Shown in pieces: positions 7,037 to 13,265 of a stretch of 13,265 bases of DNA. The first letter of the stretch is position 1; every line of letters begins with the position of its first letter. Source of the stretch: an uncultured Oscillibacter sp. (GTDB lineage: Bacteria; Bacillota; Clostridia; Oscillospirales; Oscillospiraceae); contig UQMC01000052.1 of NCBI GenBank assembly GCA_900542115.1, forward strand, positions 1-13,265, in the 5' to 3' direction. Under the pieces are notes generated by a model, which did not search any database, was not told the origin of the DNA, and was given only the letters and a program-made list of their open reading frames with translations. The position numbers and the translations under genes are program-made.

Positions 7037-8400
7037 ATCATCTGTAATTCTTTCACGATTTCTTCAAAGTGCATGGCGTGGGAGGCCTTGATCAGCATAG
7101 TGGTATGGGGCTGAAGCTGCTCACGCAGTGTCGGCATAGCCTCCTCACGGGTGGCAAAATGCAGGACCTCCGCACCGCCCATGGCGGCACCGTCCGCTAT
7201 TTTGACCGCCTTTGAGCCGATGGCCACCACAAAATCGATTCCCAGCATAGCCGCCAGAGCTCCGGCATTGAAATGCGCCTGCTCTGTCAGGTCTCCCAAC
7301 TCGCCCATATCGCCAAGGACCGCCACACGGCGCTCACATTCTGTTCTTGCCAGAACCTCCAGCGCCGCCGATACGGACTGCGGGTTGGCGTTGTAGCAGT
7401 CATCCAGCAGGACCCGGCCATCGGATAGACGGAGAATGTGCATCCGGGAGCCAATGGGCGCATATGCCGCAACGCCCCGGATGATTTCTTCCTTACTGAG
7501 CCCCAGCGCCTCTCCCACGGCAACAGCGATGGAGGCCGCATAAGCCATGTGCTCGCCGGGGGCGGGAATATTCAGGTGGTACACATCCTTTTCCGAGGTC
7601 ACAGTGCAGGTGATGCCATTGACGCCGTGGTCTAAAATGTCGCTGATACGGACCTGACAATGCTCGCTCTGCCCGCAGCGGATGATCCTCTGCGGCAGGG
7701 TCACGGTATCCAGCAGGGCGTCATCCCCGTTGAGAATGGCGATGCCATCGTCCTTCAGGTGCTCAAAAATCTCACATTTTGCCTTTAAAATGCCCCCACG
7801 GCTGCCGAGATATTCAATATGGGCATCTCCAATATTGGAGATGACGGCAATGTCCGGGCGCACCATAGCGCCTAAATATTCAATTTCACCGAAGTGGTTC
7901 ATGCCCGTTTCAATGACCGCCGCCTGATGCTCGGGAGACAGCCCGAACAGCGTCAGGGGCGTACCGATATCGTTGTTGAAGTTCTCCGGCGTTTTCAGTA
8001 CGTTGAGCTTTGCGCCAAGGACAGCGGCAATCATTTCCTTTGTTGTGGTTTTTCCGACGCTGCCGGTAATTTGAACAAAGGGAATATCGAATTTGTCTCG
8101 ATAAGCGGAGGCCATGTCCCGCAGCGCAAGGCGGGTATCCGCCACCTTGATGTAAAATTTATCCGGGCGGATATCCTGCGGCAGTTTGGCGCATAGACAG
8201 CCGGCAGCGCCGGCGTCCAGCGCCGCGTCAATAAAATTGTGACCGTCAAATTGCTCACCGACCCATGGCAGAAATAAGCACCCCGGCGTGATATTCCGGC
8301 TGTCTGTGGAAACGGCGGATATGGCAGGCACCTGCTCACACGGGTTCCACCATACGCCGCTGACCACGGCTGCGATTTCCGTTACTGTCATTGGCTGCAT
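7033..8400 (-). CDS. murF: UDP-N-acetylmuramoyl-tripeptide--D-alanyl-D-alanine ligase
   Basis: MurF adds the D-Ala-D-Ala dipeptide to the UDP-MurNAc-tripeptide in the cytoplasm, the last soluble step of peptidoglycan precursor synthesis. The 455-residue protein has the three Mur ligase domains: a UDP-sugar binding N-terminus with STDSR (31-35) and PGCLFLPWVGEQFDGH (39-54); the ATPase domain with GSVGKTTTK (113-121) and ENFNNDIGTP (139-148); and the C-terminal domain with DDCYNANPQSV (333-343) and LGDMGELG (362-369). KASHAMHFEEIV (438-449) is the family's end motif. Length is normal. AGGAGA, 6 nt before ATG, lies within the last codons of ddl. The gene starts 3 nt after the ddl stop, so its substrate-making enzyme is directly upstream. 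A second ATG three codons in would be too far from the ribosome binding site. Confidence 0.97.
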   Translation of the reverse strand: MQPMTVTEIAAVVSGVWWNPCEQVPAISAVSTDSRNITPGCLFLPWVGEQFDGHNFIDAALDAGAAGCLCAKLPQDIRPDKFYIKVADTRLALRDMASAYRDKFDIPFVQITGSVGKTTTKEMIAAVLGAKLNVLKTPENFNNDIGTPLTLFGLSPEHQAAVIETGMNHFGEIEYLGAMVRPDIAVISNIGDAHIEYLGSRGGILKAKCEIFEHLKDDGIAILNGDDALLDTVTLPQRIIRCGQSEHCQVRISDILDHGVNGITCTVTSEKDVYHLNIPAPGEHMAYAASIAVAVGEALGLSKEEIIRGVAAYAPIGSRMHILRLSDGRVLLDDCYNANPQSVSAALEVLARTECERRVAVLGDMGELGDLTEQAHFNAGALAAMLGIDFVVAIGSKAVKIADGAAMGGAEVLHFATREEAMPTLREQLQPHTTMLIKASHAMHFEEIVKELQMI

Positions 8401-8403
8401 AGC

Positions 8404-9456
8404 TTATCTCCTCTTGATCTTCAAAGACTGCTCAACGATCTCTTCGCACAGGTCATCGTAGGAAATCCCGACAGCCGCCGCCTCCTTGGGGACAAAGCTG
8501 TTGGGCGTCATTCCAGGCAGAGAGTTGGCCTCCAGACACCAAATCTGTCCATTCTTATCCAAAATCATATCCGTCCGGGAATAAACGGAAAGGCCCAGCG
8601 CCTTATGGACACGCATTGCCATTTCACCGACAGCCTTTGCCTCGGCCTCTGTCAGTTCTGCCGGACAGACCTCCTTGGCACCGCCAACCTGATATTTTGC
8701 CGTGTAATCGAAATTTCCGACTGCGGGGAAAGACTCAACTGCCGGCAGATAACGTTCACCCAGCACGGCGTCCGTCACCTCTCGGCCATAGATCCGTTCC
8801 TCCACCAGCACACGGTCGCAGTAAGCGCGGACCTGCCGCAGCGCATCCGCCAGTTCGGTGCGGTCCTTCGGCAAATACACGCCTAAGGAGGAACCGCCGG
8901 TAGGCGCCTTTACCACGCAGGGCATCGGCAGTATTTCGGCCAGATGAGAAATCTCGTCCTCTGTATATGTCAACACCTGCCACTTCGGATTCGGAATACC
9001 GTTGGCGTCCATCATCTCTTTTGCGACAATTTTATCCATGGCAATAGCAGAGCTTAAGTACCCAGCACCCGTATATGGTACGCCCAGCAGGTCCAGTGTG
9101 GCCTGAATGCGGCCGTCCTCCCCGTCCTGCCCGTGAAGTCCCAAAAAGACGATATCCGCCAAGCGGCAGATATCCAGTACGTGAGGGCCAAGTCGGCTGG
9201 GACTCTGATCCGGCCGCCCGCGCCGGACAGCCTCCAAGTCAGGAGCCTCCACTGCGATCTTCACATCGGGGCAAAGACCATCCGGAGCGTCAAATAACGT
9301 ACTCAAATCCGCTGGGGCATTTTCAAGTCCCATGAACATATCCACCAAAATCGCCTGATGTCCTTTCCGGCGCAAAGCCTGACACACACAGGTGCCGGAA
9401 ACCAGAGAGACGGTGCGCTCTGTGGAAATACCGCCGGCCAAAACAACAATCTTCAT
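8404..9456 (-). CDS. ddl: D-alanine--D-alanine ligase
   Basis: Ddl joins two D-alanines with ATP to form the dipeptide used by MurF. The 350-residue ATP-grasp protein shows GGISTERTVSLVSG (8-21), HGQDGEDGRIQ (108-118), YTGA (128-131), MDK (140-142), VVKAPTGGSSLGV (181-193) and EANSLPGMT (309-317). The omega loop FDYTAKY (249-255) keeps the Lys-Tyr pair that marks D-Ala-D-Ala specificity, in contrast to the VanA-type D-lactate ligases. E13 and S189/S190 match the catalytic Glu and Ser. Small departures are Ala for the usual Pro after K183, Ser for Thr in the EaNT motif, and SRTDM where RxDF is common; I expect activity all the same. The N-terminal domain is longer than in E. coli, with an insert at about 55-95. 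The ribosome binding site is weak (AAAGG, about 12 nt away). It is the first gene of its promoter unit. Confidence 0.95.
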   Translation of the reverse strand: MKIVVLAGGISTERTVSLVSGTCVCQALRRKGHQAILVDMFMGLENAPADLSTLFDAPDGLCPDVKIAVEAPDLEAVRRGRPDQSPSRLGPHVLDICRLADIVFLGLHGQDGEDGRIQATLDLLGVPYTGAGYLSSAIAMDKIVAKEMMDANGIPNPKWQVLTYTEDEISHLAEILPMPCVVKAPTGGSSLGVYLPKDRTELADALRQVRAYCDRVLVEERIYGREVTDAVLGERYLPAVESFPAVGNFDYTAKYQVGGAKEVCPAELTEAEAKAVGEMAMRVHKALGLSVYSRTDMILDKNGQIWCLEANSLPGMTPNSFVPKEAAAVGISYDDLCEEIVEQSLKIKRR

Positions 9457-9518
9457 TGAAAACCAGAACCTTTCAATTTCATGCTTCCGCTCGGATGACA
9501 GTGGAAGTGATAAATTTT

Positions 9519-9545
9519 ATTATAAGCCGTAATAGTTTAGCACAA
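9519..9545 (-). promoter_or_regulatory. Promoter upstream of ddl
   Basis: On the minus strand a perfect -10 box TATAAT (9519-9524) is preceded, 15 nt away, by TTGTGC (9540-9545); the -35 match and spacing are only fair. It lies between the terminator of the SLH gene and ddl, and would give a leader of about 55 nt. This is the only clear promoter before the ddl-murF-ABC-F-flavodoxin-prfA-Sua5/CoaE-aminopeptidase run, which it probably drives. Confidence 0.55.
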
Positions 9546-9572
9546 TCTTCGCACGAATACAATCCCATATCT

Positions 9573-9630
9573 GGAAAAAGAAGCCGGTTTTCGCCAAGGG
9601 AAGCAGCTGCTATCCCCTGTTGAAAACCGG
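9573..9630 (-). terminator. Intrinsic terminator after the SLH protein gene
   Basis: Arms CCGGTTTTC (9584-9592) and GAAAACCGG (9622-9630) are exact inverse complements. Inside them GGG/CCC and a self-complementary AGCAGCTGCT (9602-9611) extend the hairpin. Read on the minus strand, the stem is followed at once by CTTCTTTTT, a good U-rich tail. It starts 9 nt past the SLH stop codon and separates that gene from ddl. Confidence 0.8.
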
Positions 9631-9639
9631 TATACCGTC

Positions 9640-10623
9640 TTATTTCAGCCAGCCTAAAATTCCGTCAGACTTTTCTCCCTGAAGCAAGGTGCTGGTGGCC
9701 GTGAGCATCTGTGCGGCGGCCCCGCGAGTGACCGGTTCCTCCAATGCACTGCTTCCGAAGCTGCCTGTGTTGAGGACGTTCAGCGCCTCCATGTTTCCAA
9801 CGGCCTGCGCCGCCCATGAAGGAACTGCTTCCCGATCTGCGTACCACACCTCAAGCTCGATGTCCCCACGGTTCAAAACGCGGTTGAGGACAGTTGCCGC
9901 TTCGCTGTAAGAAATCGGAGAAGCGCCGGAGAACACTGCCCCGCCTGCGGAGGTCTTTCCCTTGATGATGCCATCTGCCACACCGGCAGCGGCATAGCCC
10001 TTTGCCCAAGTGGGAATCGCCGCGTCATCCTGAAAGCCGGTCATAGTAACGTCCGTGACCTCTGCTCCAGAGGTTTCCATGACCATGGCCAGAAATTCCT
10101 CCCGGCTGACGGTGCGATCCGGCTCAAAATACCAATTCTCTCCGATTTTTGCCCCAGTGAAGATTCCCTGCTCCGCAAGATACTGCGCGGCGGCGGCAGT
10201 GGATGCGTCCGTATCTGCATAGGTAACGCCGGAGCGGGAACGCTCGATGGTCACCGTTACGGTTGCCGGCTGGGAAACCGCGCCCTGTGAATCGGCGGCG
10301 GTATAGGTGAAACTGTCGGCACCGAGAGCGTTTTCCTTCGGTGTATAGACAAAATCCGCTCCGTCTATCATCACAGTTCCCTTTTTCGGCTGTGCCGCAA
10401 CGGAATAGGTTAAGTCATCTCCATTAGGAGCAGTTGCCTCCAGACGTCCCTGATACGGAATGCCGCGATAGGTCTGAATTTCCAAATCCCGTGCTGCCGG
10501 CGCATTTTCCGGTGCCACCGGCTCCGTTTTTTCCTTTCCCCTGCCAAGCAGTGCTTGTGCGCTGCCGGCCAAAAGCAGTACCGCCAAGGATAAGGCGGTG
10601 CCGCGCTGTGCGTATTGCTTCAT
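9640..10623 (-). CDS. Small secreted SLH-domain protein with one Ig-like domain
   Basis: A 327-residue predicted cell-surface protein. Residues 1-24 are a signal peptide (KQYAQR, then hydrophobic LSLAVLLLAGSAQA) with no lipobox cysteine. Residues about 40-127 fit a cadherin-like/Big_9-type Ig module: LTYSVAAQPKKGTV (71-84), FVYTP (91-95), GADSFTYTAADSQG (101-114), ending ATVTVTIE. Three SLH repeats follow: 133-184 (FEPDRTVSREEFLAMV), 195-250 (PISYSEAATVL) and 258-315 (PVTRGAAAQML). SLH triplets hold proteins to pyruvylated secondary wall polymers. The usual (I/V)TRAE-type motif is clear in repeat 1 but degraded in repeats 2 (Tyr for Arg) and 3 (Gly-Ala for Ala-Glu). It has no enzyme domain, so a structural or wall-spacing role is possible but unproven. 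AGGAGG lies 11 nt before ATG. It is flanked by rodA and ddl, with terminators on both sides. Confidence 0.88.
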   Translation of the reverse strand: MKQYAQRGTALSLAVLLLAGSAQALLGRGKEKTEPVAPENAPAARDLEIQTYRGIPYQGRLEATAPNGDDLTYSVAAQPKKGTVMIDGADFVYTPKENALGADSFTYTAADSQGAVSQPATVTVTIERSRSGVTYADTDASTAAAAQYLAEQGIFTGAKIGENWYFEPDRTVSREEFLAMVMETSGAEVTDVTMTGFQDDAAIPTWAKGYAAAGVADGIIKGKTSAGGAVFSGASPISYSEAATVLNRVLNRGDIELEVWYADREAVPSWAAQAVGNMEALNVLNTGSFGSSALEEPVTRGAAAQMLTATSTLLQGEKSDGILGWLK

Positions 10624-10646
10624 GCTCCCGTATACCTCCTGTCAGA

Positions 10647-10674
10647 TTGATACGGGAATAGTGTTTTCTGGCAA
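10647..10674 (-). promoter_or_regulatory. Possible promoter of the SLH protein gene
   Basis: On the minus strand TTGCCA (10669-10674, one mismatch to TTGACA) is followed after 16 nt by TATCAA (10647-10652, two mismatches to TATAAT). It lies after the rodA terminator hairpin and just before the AGGAGG site at 10635-10640, so the leader would be very short. The placement is sensible, but the -10 box is mediocre. Confidence 0.4.
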
Positions 10675-10710
10675 ATGGAAATTATGCGCGCTTACGCCGA
10701 AGACACAGAT

Positions 10711-10742
10711 GGTAAAACCCGGAACAGAACAACCTGCTCCGG
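10711..10742 (-). terminator. Hairpin terminator or attenuator between rodA and the SLH gene
   Basis: Read on the minus strand, CCGGAGCAG pairs with CTGTTCCGG (10734-10742 with 10719-10727): nine pairs including one G-U, around a 6-nt loop. It is followed by GTTTTACC. The stem begins 6 nt beyond the rodA stop codon. The U-tract is short (four), so partial read-through into the SLH gene is likely. Confidence 0.6.
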
Positions 10743-10748
10743 CTTGAT

Positions 10749-11921
10749 TCAATAGGCTGAACCGATGGGACGCCCCGGCCTCCGCCGGACCACGGTACGC
10801 ATTTTGATACCGGAGACAAAACCCATGGCAGCAAACAGCGTAACGATGGAGGAGCCACCATAGCTGAAAAACGGCAGCGTCAGACCGATGACCGGCATGA
10901 TGAACAGACACATCCCGATGTTGATGATCATTTGAAAGGCCAGCATGGAGGCAATTCCCACGCAGACACAGGTGTGGAACATAGAGCCTGACCGCCGCCC
11001 CACGATCACTACGCGAATGATGATGGCCACCAAAATCAAAATCGCCAGCGTGGCGCCGACAAAGCCGAGCTCCTCTCCAATCACGGCGAAAATCAGGTCC
11101 GTGTGCCGTGCGGGAATAGAGCCGGTTCCCGCCTGTGTCTGTGTGCCGTGGAGATACCCCTGTCCCCAGAAGCCGCCGCCGCCGATAGTCAAAAGGCTGC
11201 GGGTCTGCTGGTAGCCCTGATTTTGAACATCGTAGCTATGGTCAAAAAGAACAAGAAAACGGTTTTTCATATAGCTTGGCAGCAGGTCCAGCGTCCAGAC
11301 CGCAATACCGCCAATCGTTCCGGCCGCCCCCAGCAAAACGAACCAGCGCAGGGCAAAGCCAGAGGCAAACGCCATCACCACGAAAATCAATACGAACATC
11401 ATGGCGTTTCCCATGTCGCGGGATACGATGAAATACAGTCCGGCCATGCCAAAGGCGTGTCCCGCCGCCATAAAAGCCGATGAGAAGGACTTCAAATCGC
11501 GTTTTTCCTCTAACAGCCATTGAAACTGCCAAGCCAGAAGAATAATAAGCGTGATTTTAACCACCTCTGCCGGGCCGATGCTGACCGGCAGGAACGGAAA
11601 TTTCAGCCATGCCCGGTTGCCGTCCTGCTCCCGGCCAAAGGGTGTCAGCAGCAGGAGAATAAAACCGGCGTTGAAGGCCGCGATCCACTTCCAGCGCTTC
11701 ATCAAAAGCTCCAGATCGATCATGGATATGGCAAAATACACCACGATACCGATGAGCAGCGCCGCTGTCTGGACGAGGACTTTACGGTTATCCTCGTTGT
11801 ACCGCGTAGCGCTGAAGATCATAGCAATGCCATAGAGCGACGCGGTGCAGCAAAGACCCAGCAAAATCAGGTCTGCGCCCTGTATGACCTCTATGATTGA
11901 TTCTTTTATTCGCTTGAGCAT
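10749..11921 (-). CDS. rodA: Rod-shape SEDS peptidoglycan glycosyltransferase RodA
   Basis: A 390-residue polytopic membrane protein of the SEDS family, which polymerises lipid II into glycan strands together with a class B penicillin-binding protein during side-wall growth. About ten hydrophobic segments are visible (for example 17-37, 50-68, 79-94, 172-210, 278-307, 318-347). Family landmarks are NRAWLKFPFLPVSIGPAEVVK (102-122) read as NRAWL plus PAEVVK, VSRDMGNAM (166-174) with D169 at the position of the catalytic Asp, TIGGGGFWGQGYLHGTQTQ (245-263), ARHTDLIFAVIGEELGFVG (271-289) and PFFSYGGSS (350-358). FtsW and SpoVE are close relatives; the short loops, the 390-residue length and the company of ddl and murF favour RodA, but the three are hard to separate by eye. 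AAGGAG lies 6 nt before ATG. It has its own strong promoter, divergent from tsaE. No mreBCD or PBP2 gene is in the window. Confidence 0.9.
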   Translation of the reverse strand: MLKRIKESIIEVIQGADLILLGLCCTASLYGIAMIFSATRYNEDNRKVLVQTAALLIGIVVYFAISMIDLELLMKRWKWIAAFNAGFILLLLTPFGREQDGNRAWLKFPFLPVSIGPAEVVKITLIILLAWQFQWLLEEKRDLKSFSSAFMAAGHAFGMAGLYFIVSRDMGNAMMFVLIFVVMAFASGFALRWFVLLGAAGTIGGIAVWTLDLLPSYMKNRFLVLFDHSYDVQNQGYQQTRSLLTIGGGGFWGQGYLHGTQTQAGTGSIPARHTDLIFAVIGEELGFVGATLAILILVAIIIRVVIVGRRSGSMFHTCVCVGIASMLAFQMIINIGMCLFIMPVIGLTLPFFSYGGSSIVTLFAAMGFVSGIKMRTVVRRRPGRPIGSAY

Positions 11922-11986
11922 TCGTTTCTCCTTGTGCCGTTTACAGTCTGCGTGTACAGTTCTGTGATTGTCCGTAAATTTTTATT

Positions 11987-12015
11987 AGTATACCACACAA
12001 AAGCAGGCGTGTAAA
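11987..12015 (-). promoter_or_regulatory. Strong promoter of rodA
   Basis: On the minus strand TTTACA (12010-12015) and TATACT (11987-11992) are 17 nt apart, each one base off consensus, and the -10 box is extended by an upstream TG. The transcript would start near 11980, leaving a leader of about 58 nt. It is arranged back to back with the tsaE promoter. Confidence 0.75.
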
Positions 12016-12031
12016 CTTTGAGAAAATTGTT

Positions 12032-12059
12032 TTGCTTATTTACGGAAGTGTGCTATAAT
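12032..12059 (+). promoter_or_regulatory. Extended -10 promoter of tsaE-tsaB
   Basis: A perfect -10 box with TG extension, TGCTATAAT (12051-12059), follows a weak -35 TTGCTT (12032-12037) at 16 nt. Transcription would start near 12066, only about 20 nt before the tsaE start codon. The two divergent promoters are separated by fewer than 20 nt, so the polymerases, or one regulator, could compete there. Confidence 0.7.
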
Positions 12060-12075
12060 ATAATAGCTTATGCAG

Positions 12076-12081
12076 AGGAGG
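12076..12081 (+). promoter_or_regulatory. Ribosome binding site that sets the tsaE start
   Basis: AGGAGG 6 nt before ATG at 12088. An in-frame ATG at 12070 precedes it, only a few bases from the predicted transcript end, and would swallow the site, so the later start is preferred. Confidence 0.85.
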
Positions 12082-12087
12082 ACGCTT

Positions 12088-12513
12088 ATGGAATTTTACA
12101 CGCACAGCCCGAAAGAAACGGAGGCTGTCGGCGCCCGCCTTGGCTCCGCACTCTCTCCCGGCTCTGTTGTTGCCTATTTTGGCGGACTGGGCATGGGAAA
12201 AACCGCGTTTACCCGCGGGCTTGCCGCCGGGCTTGGTTATCAGGGGCGGGTCACAAGTCCCACATTTACCATTGTAAATGAATACGAGGGTGGGCGGCTG
12301 CCGCTGTTTCACTTTGATATGTACCGCTTGACCAGTGCGGAGGATTTATTTGACATCGGCTGGGAGGATTATCTGTCCCGGGGCGGTGTCTGCGCGGTGG
12401 AATGGAGCGAGAACATTGCGGACGCCCTGCCTGCTGACGCCATTCAGGTCCGCATTGAGCGTGTGGATGATATGACCCGGCGCATTACCGTTGAAGGAGT
12501 GGAGCTTCCGTGA
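12088..12513 (+). CDS. tsaE: tRNA t6A biosynthesis ATPase TsaE
   Basis: TsaE is the small P-loop ATPase that works with TsaB and TsaD to move the threonylcarbamoyl group onto A37 of ANN-decoding tRNAs. The 141-residue length is typical. Walker A is GGLGMGKT (32-39), followed by AFTRGLAAGLG (40-50) and SPTFTIVNEYEG (57-68), the core family signature. HFDMYRL (75-81) carries the conserved Asp of the second metal/nucleotide motif, and EWSE (105-108) is the EW.E motif near the end. Most TsaE proteins have GDLGAGKT; the Gly and Met here are minor changes. The start at 12088 is chosen because AGGAGG lies 6 nt upstream. The stop overlaps the tsaB start by 4 nt (GTGA), so the two are almost surely translated together. 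TsaC function is supplied in this window by the Sua5 fusion on the other strand; tsaD is not seen. Confidence 0.96.
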   Translation: MEFYTHSPKETEAVGARLGSALSPGSVVAYFGGLGMGKTAFTRGLAAGLGYQGRVTSPTFTIVNEYEGGRLPLFHFDMYRLTSAEDLFDIGWEDYLSRGGVCAVEWSENIADALPADAIQVRIERVDDMTRRITVEGVELP

Positions 12514-13214
12514 AAATATTGGCGCTGGAAACCTCGGCCCGGGCGGTGTCTGCCGCCGTTTCCGAGAATGGACGCATTCTAACCTCCGGTTATCAGGATA
12601 CCGGGCTGACTCACAGCCGGACGCTGATGCCGATTGTGGAGCATATTTTAAAAAATGCCGATTTGAAGCCGGCGGATATGGATGCTATTGCCGTGGCGGT
12701 GGGGCCGGGCTCCTTTACCGGCATCCGCATTGGTGTGGCTGCCGCAAAGGGACTGGCGCTGGCACTGGACAAGCCTGCCATTGGCGTATCCACGCTGGCA
12801 GCTATGGCGCGGAATGTGGCCTTTGCCGATGGATTGGTAGTTTGTGCCATGGATGCCCGCCGGTCACAGGTCTACAATGCGACCTTTTCCGCCGAGGGCG
12901 GCGTACTTACCCGTCTAACGCCTGACCGCGCGATTTCTCTCAGTGAGCTTGCAGAGGAGCTGCGCGGCGCGGAGCGTTCTATTACGCTTGTGGGTGACGG
13001 TGCGTGCCTTGCACATACATGCTTTACGGAGAATGGACTTCCCTGCCGGTTGGCCCCGCCCCATCTGCTGCTCCAAAACGCTGTCTCTGTAGCGCTGGAG
13101 GCCAAAGCACTGGCGTCGCAGGGGAAAATGGTATCCGCACAGGAGCTTGCGGTTTTTTATCTCCGCCCACCGCAGGCGGATATGTTGAAAAAGAAGCCTG
13201 TCACTATACAGTGA
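12510..13214 (+). CDS. tsaB: tRNA t6A biosynthesis scaffold protein TsaB
   Basis: TsaB is an inactive ASKHA-fold paralogue of TsaD; it dimerises with TsaD and is needed for the threonylcarbamoyl transfer that forms t6A37. The 234-residue product shows LALETSARAVSAAV (4-17), the HSRTLMPIVEHIL stretch (35-47), VGPGSFTGIRIGVAAAKGLA (64-83) and MDARRSQVYNATF (114-126). The C-terminal YLRPPQAD (217-224) is also typical. It starts with GTG at 12510, overlapping the tsaE stop as GTGA, with AAGGAG 10 nt and GGAG 5 nt upstream; MKILALETS is the usual family opening, so the start is firm. In many Firmicutes rimI and tsaD follow tsaB; here the next start codon opens MGKVVI, which does not look like RimI. 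Confidence 0.96.
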   Translation: MKILALETSARAVSAAVSENGRILTSGYQDTGLTHSRTLMPIVEHILKNADLKPADMDAIAVAVGPGSFTGIRIGVAAAKGLALALDKPAIGVSTLAAMARNVAFADGLVVCAMDARRSQVYNATFSAEGGVLTRLTPDRAISLSELAEELRGAERSITLVGDGACLAHTCFTENGLPCRLAPPHLLLQNAVSVALEAKALASQGKMVSAQELAVFYLRPPQADMLKKKPVTIQ

Positions 13215-13247
13215 TTTCATAATTTTTATATAGAGGAGAACAGAATT

Positions 13248-13265
13248 ATGGGTAAAGTAGTCATT
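13248..13265 (+). CDS. First six codons of an unidentified gene
   Basis: ATG at 13248 is preceded by AGAGGAGA (13232-13239) at 8 nt, so a gene clearly starts here, but only MGKVVI is visible before the right edge. The opening would suit several families, for example a thiolase or another Rossmann-like enzyme, and six residues cannot choose between them. It lies 33 nt after the tsaB stop with no clear terminator between, so it may belong to the same transcript. Confidence 0.6.

Noticed and set aside
9480..9510. CTTCC...GGAAG inverted repeat in the ddl leader, a possible riboswitch or attenuator
   Set aside because: Five pairs plus a mismatch around a long loop, no competing stem and no U-tract; the leader is too short for a known riboswitch.
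13201..13214. Small inverted repeat TCACT/AGTGA at the tsaB stop codon, followed by a T-rich stretch
   Set aside because: Only five pairs, and the T-run is about seven bases away and interrupted; too weak to call a terminator.
1..13265. Mobile element, defence island or CRISPR
   Set aside because: No transposase, integrase, nuclease, toxin-antitoxin pair, spaced direct repeats or tRNA-flanked insertion was seen; composition looks even across the window.

Overview
The window reads as a chromosomal housekeeping segment from a Gram-positive (Firmicutes/Clostridia) bacterium. My best guess is a gut-type Oscillospiraceae relative, but that is inference. The reasons are strong AGGAGG-type ribosome binding sites, moderately GC-rich coding sequence, a UPF0735 ACT-domain protein, an ApeA-type M18 aminopeptidase, an SLH-domain surface protein and a ddl-murF pair. 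No rRNA, tRNA, CRISPR array, insertion sequence, phage gene or integration site was seen.

Layout. Nearly everything is on the minus strand, so transcription runs from high to low coordinates. From a divergent promoter region (11922-12087) the minus strand carries rodA, a hairpin terminator, an SLH/Ig-like surface protein and a second terminator. A new promoter (about 9519-9545) then serves a tightly packed run: ddl, murF, an ABC-F ATPase, a flavodoxin-family protein, prfA, a Sua5-CoaE fusion and an M18 aminopeptidase. Gaps in this run are from 4 nt of overlap to 47 nt. The run ends at a perfect 14-bp hairpin (344-374). After it a UPF0735 ACT-domain gene starts from its own promoter (221-249) and leaves the window at the left edge. 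On the plus strand, tsaE and tsaB overlap by 4 nt, and a further gene starts at 13248 and is cut by the right edge.

How the genes work together. RodA, Ddl and MurF build peptidoglycan: D-Ala-D-Ala is made by Ddl, added to the UDP-MurNAc-tripeptide by MurF, and the resulting lipid II is polymerised by RodA. The SLH protein probably sits on the outside of that wall. ABC-F and RF1 act on the ribosome. The Sua5 half of the fusion makes the threonylcarbamoyl-AMP intermediate for tRNA t6A37, and TsaE and TsaB, on the opposite strand, belong to the transfer step of the same pathway. TsaD and PrmC are not in the window.

There is no gene-free stretch over 300 bases. The four main gaps (181-393, 9457-9639, 10624-10748, 11922-12087) are explained by promoters and terminators. 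I did not find a clear new defence or mobile system. The most interesting items are the Sua5-CoaE fusion with a divergent kinase half, and the small SLH/Ig-like protein lodged between rodA and ddl.
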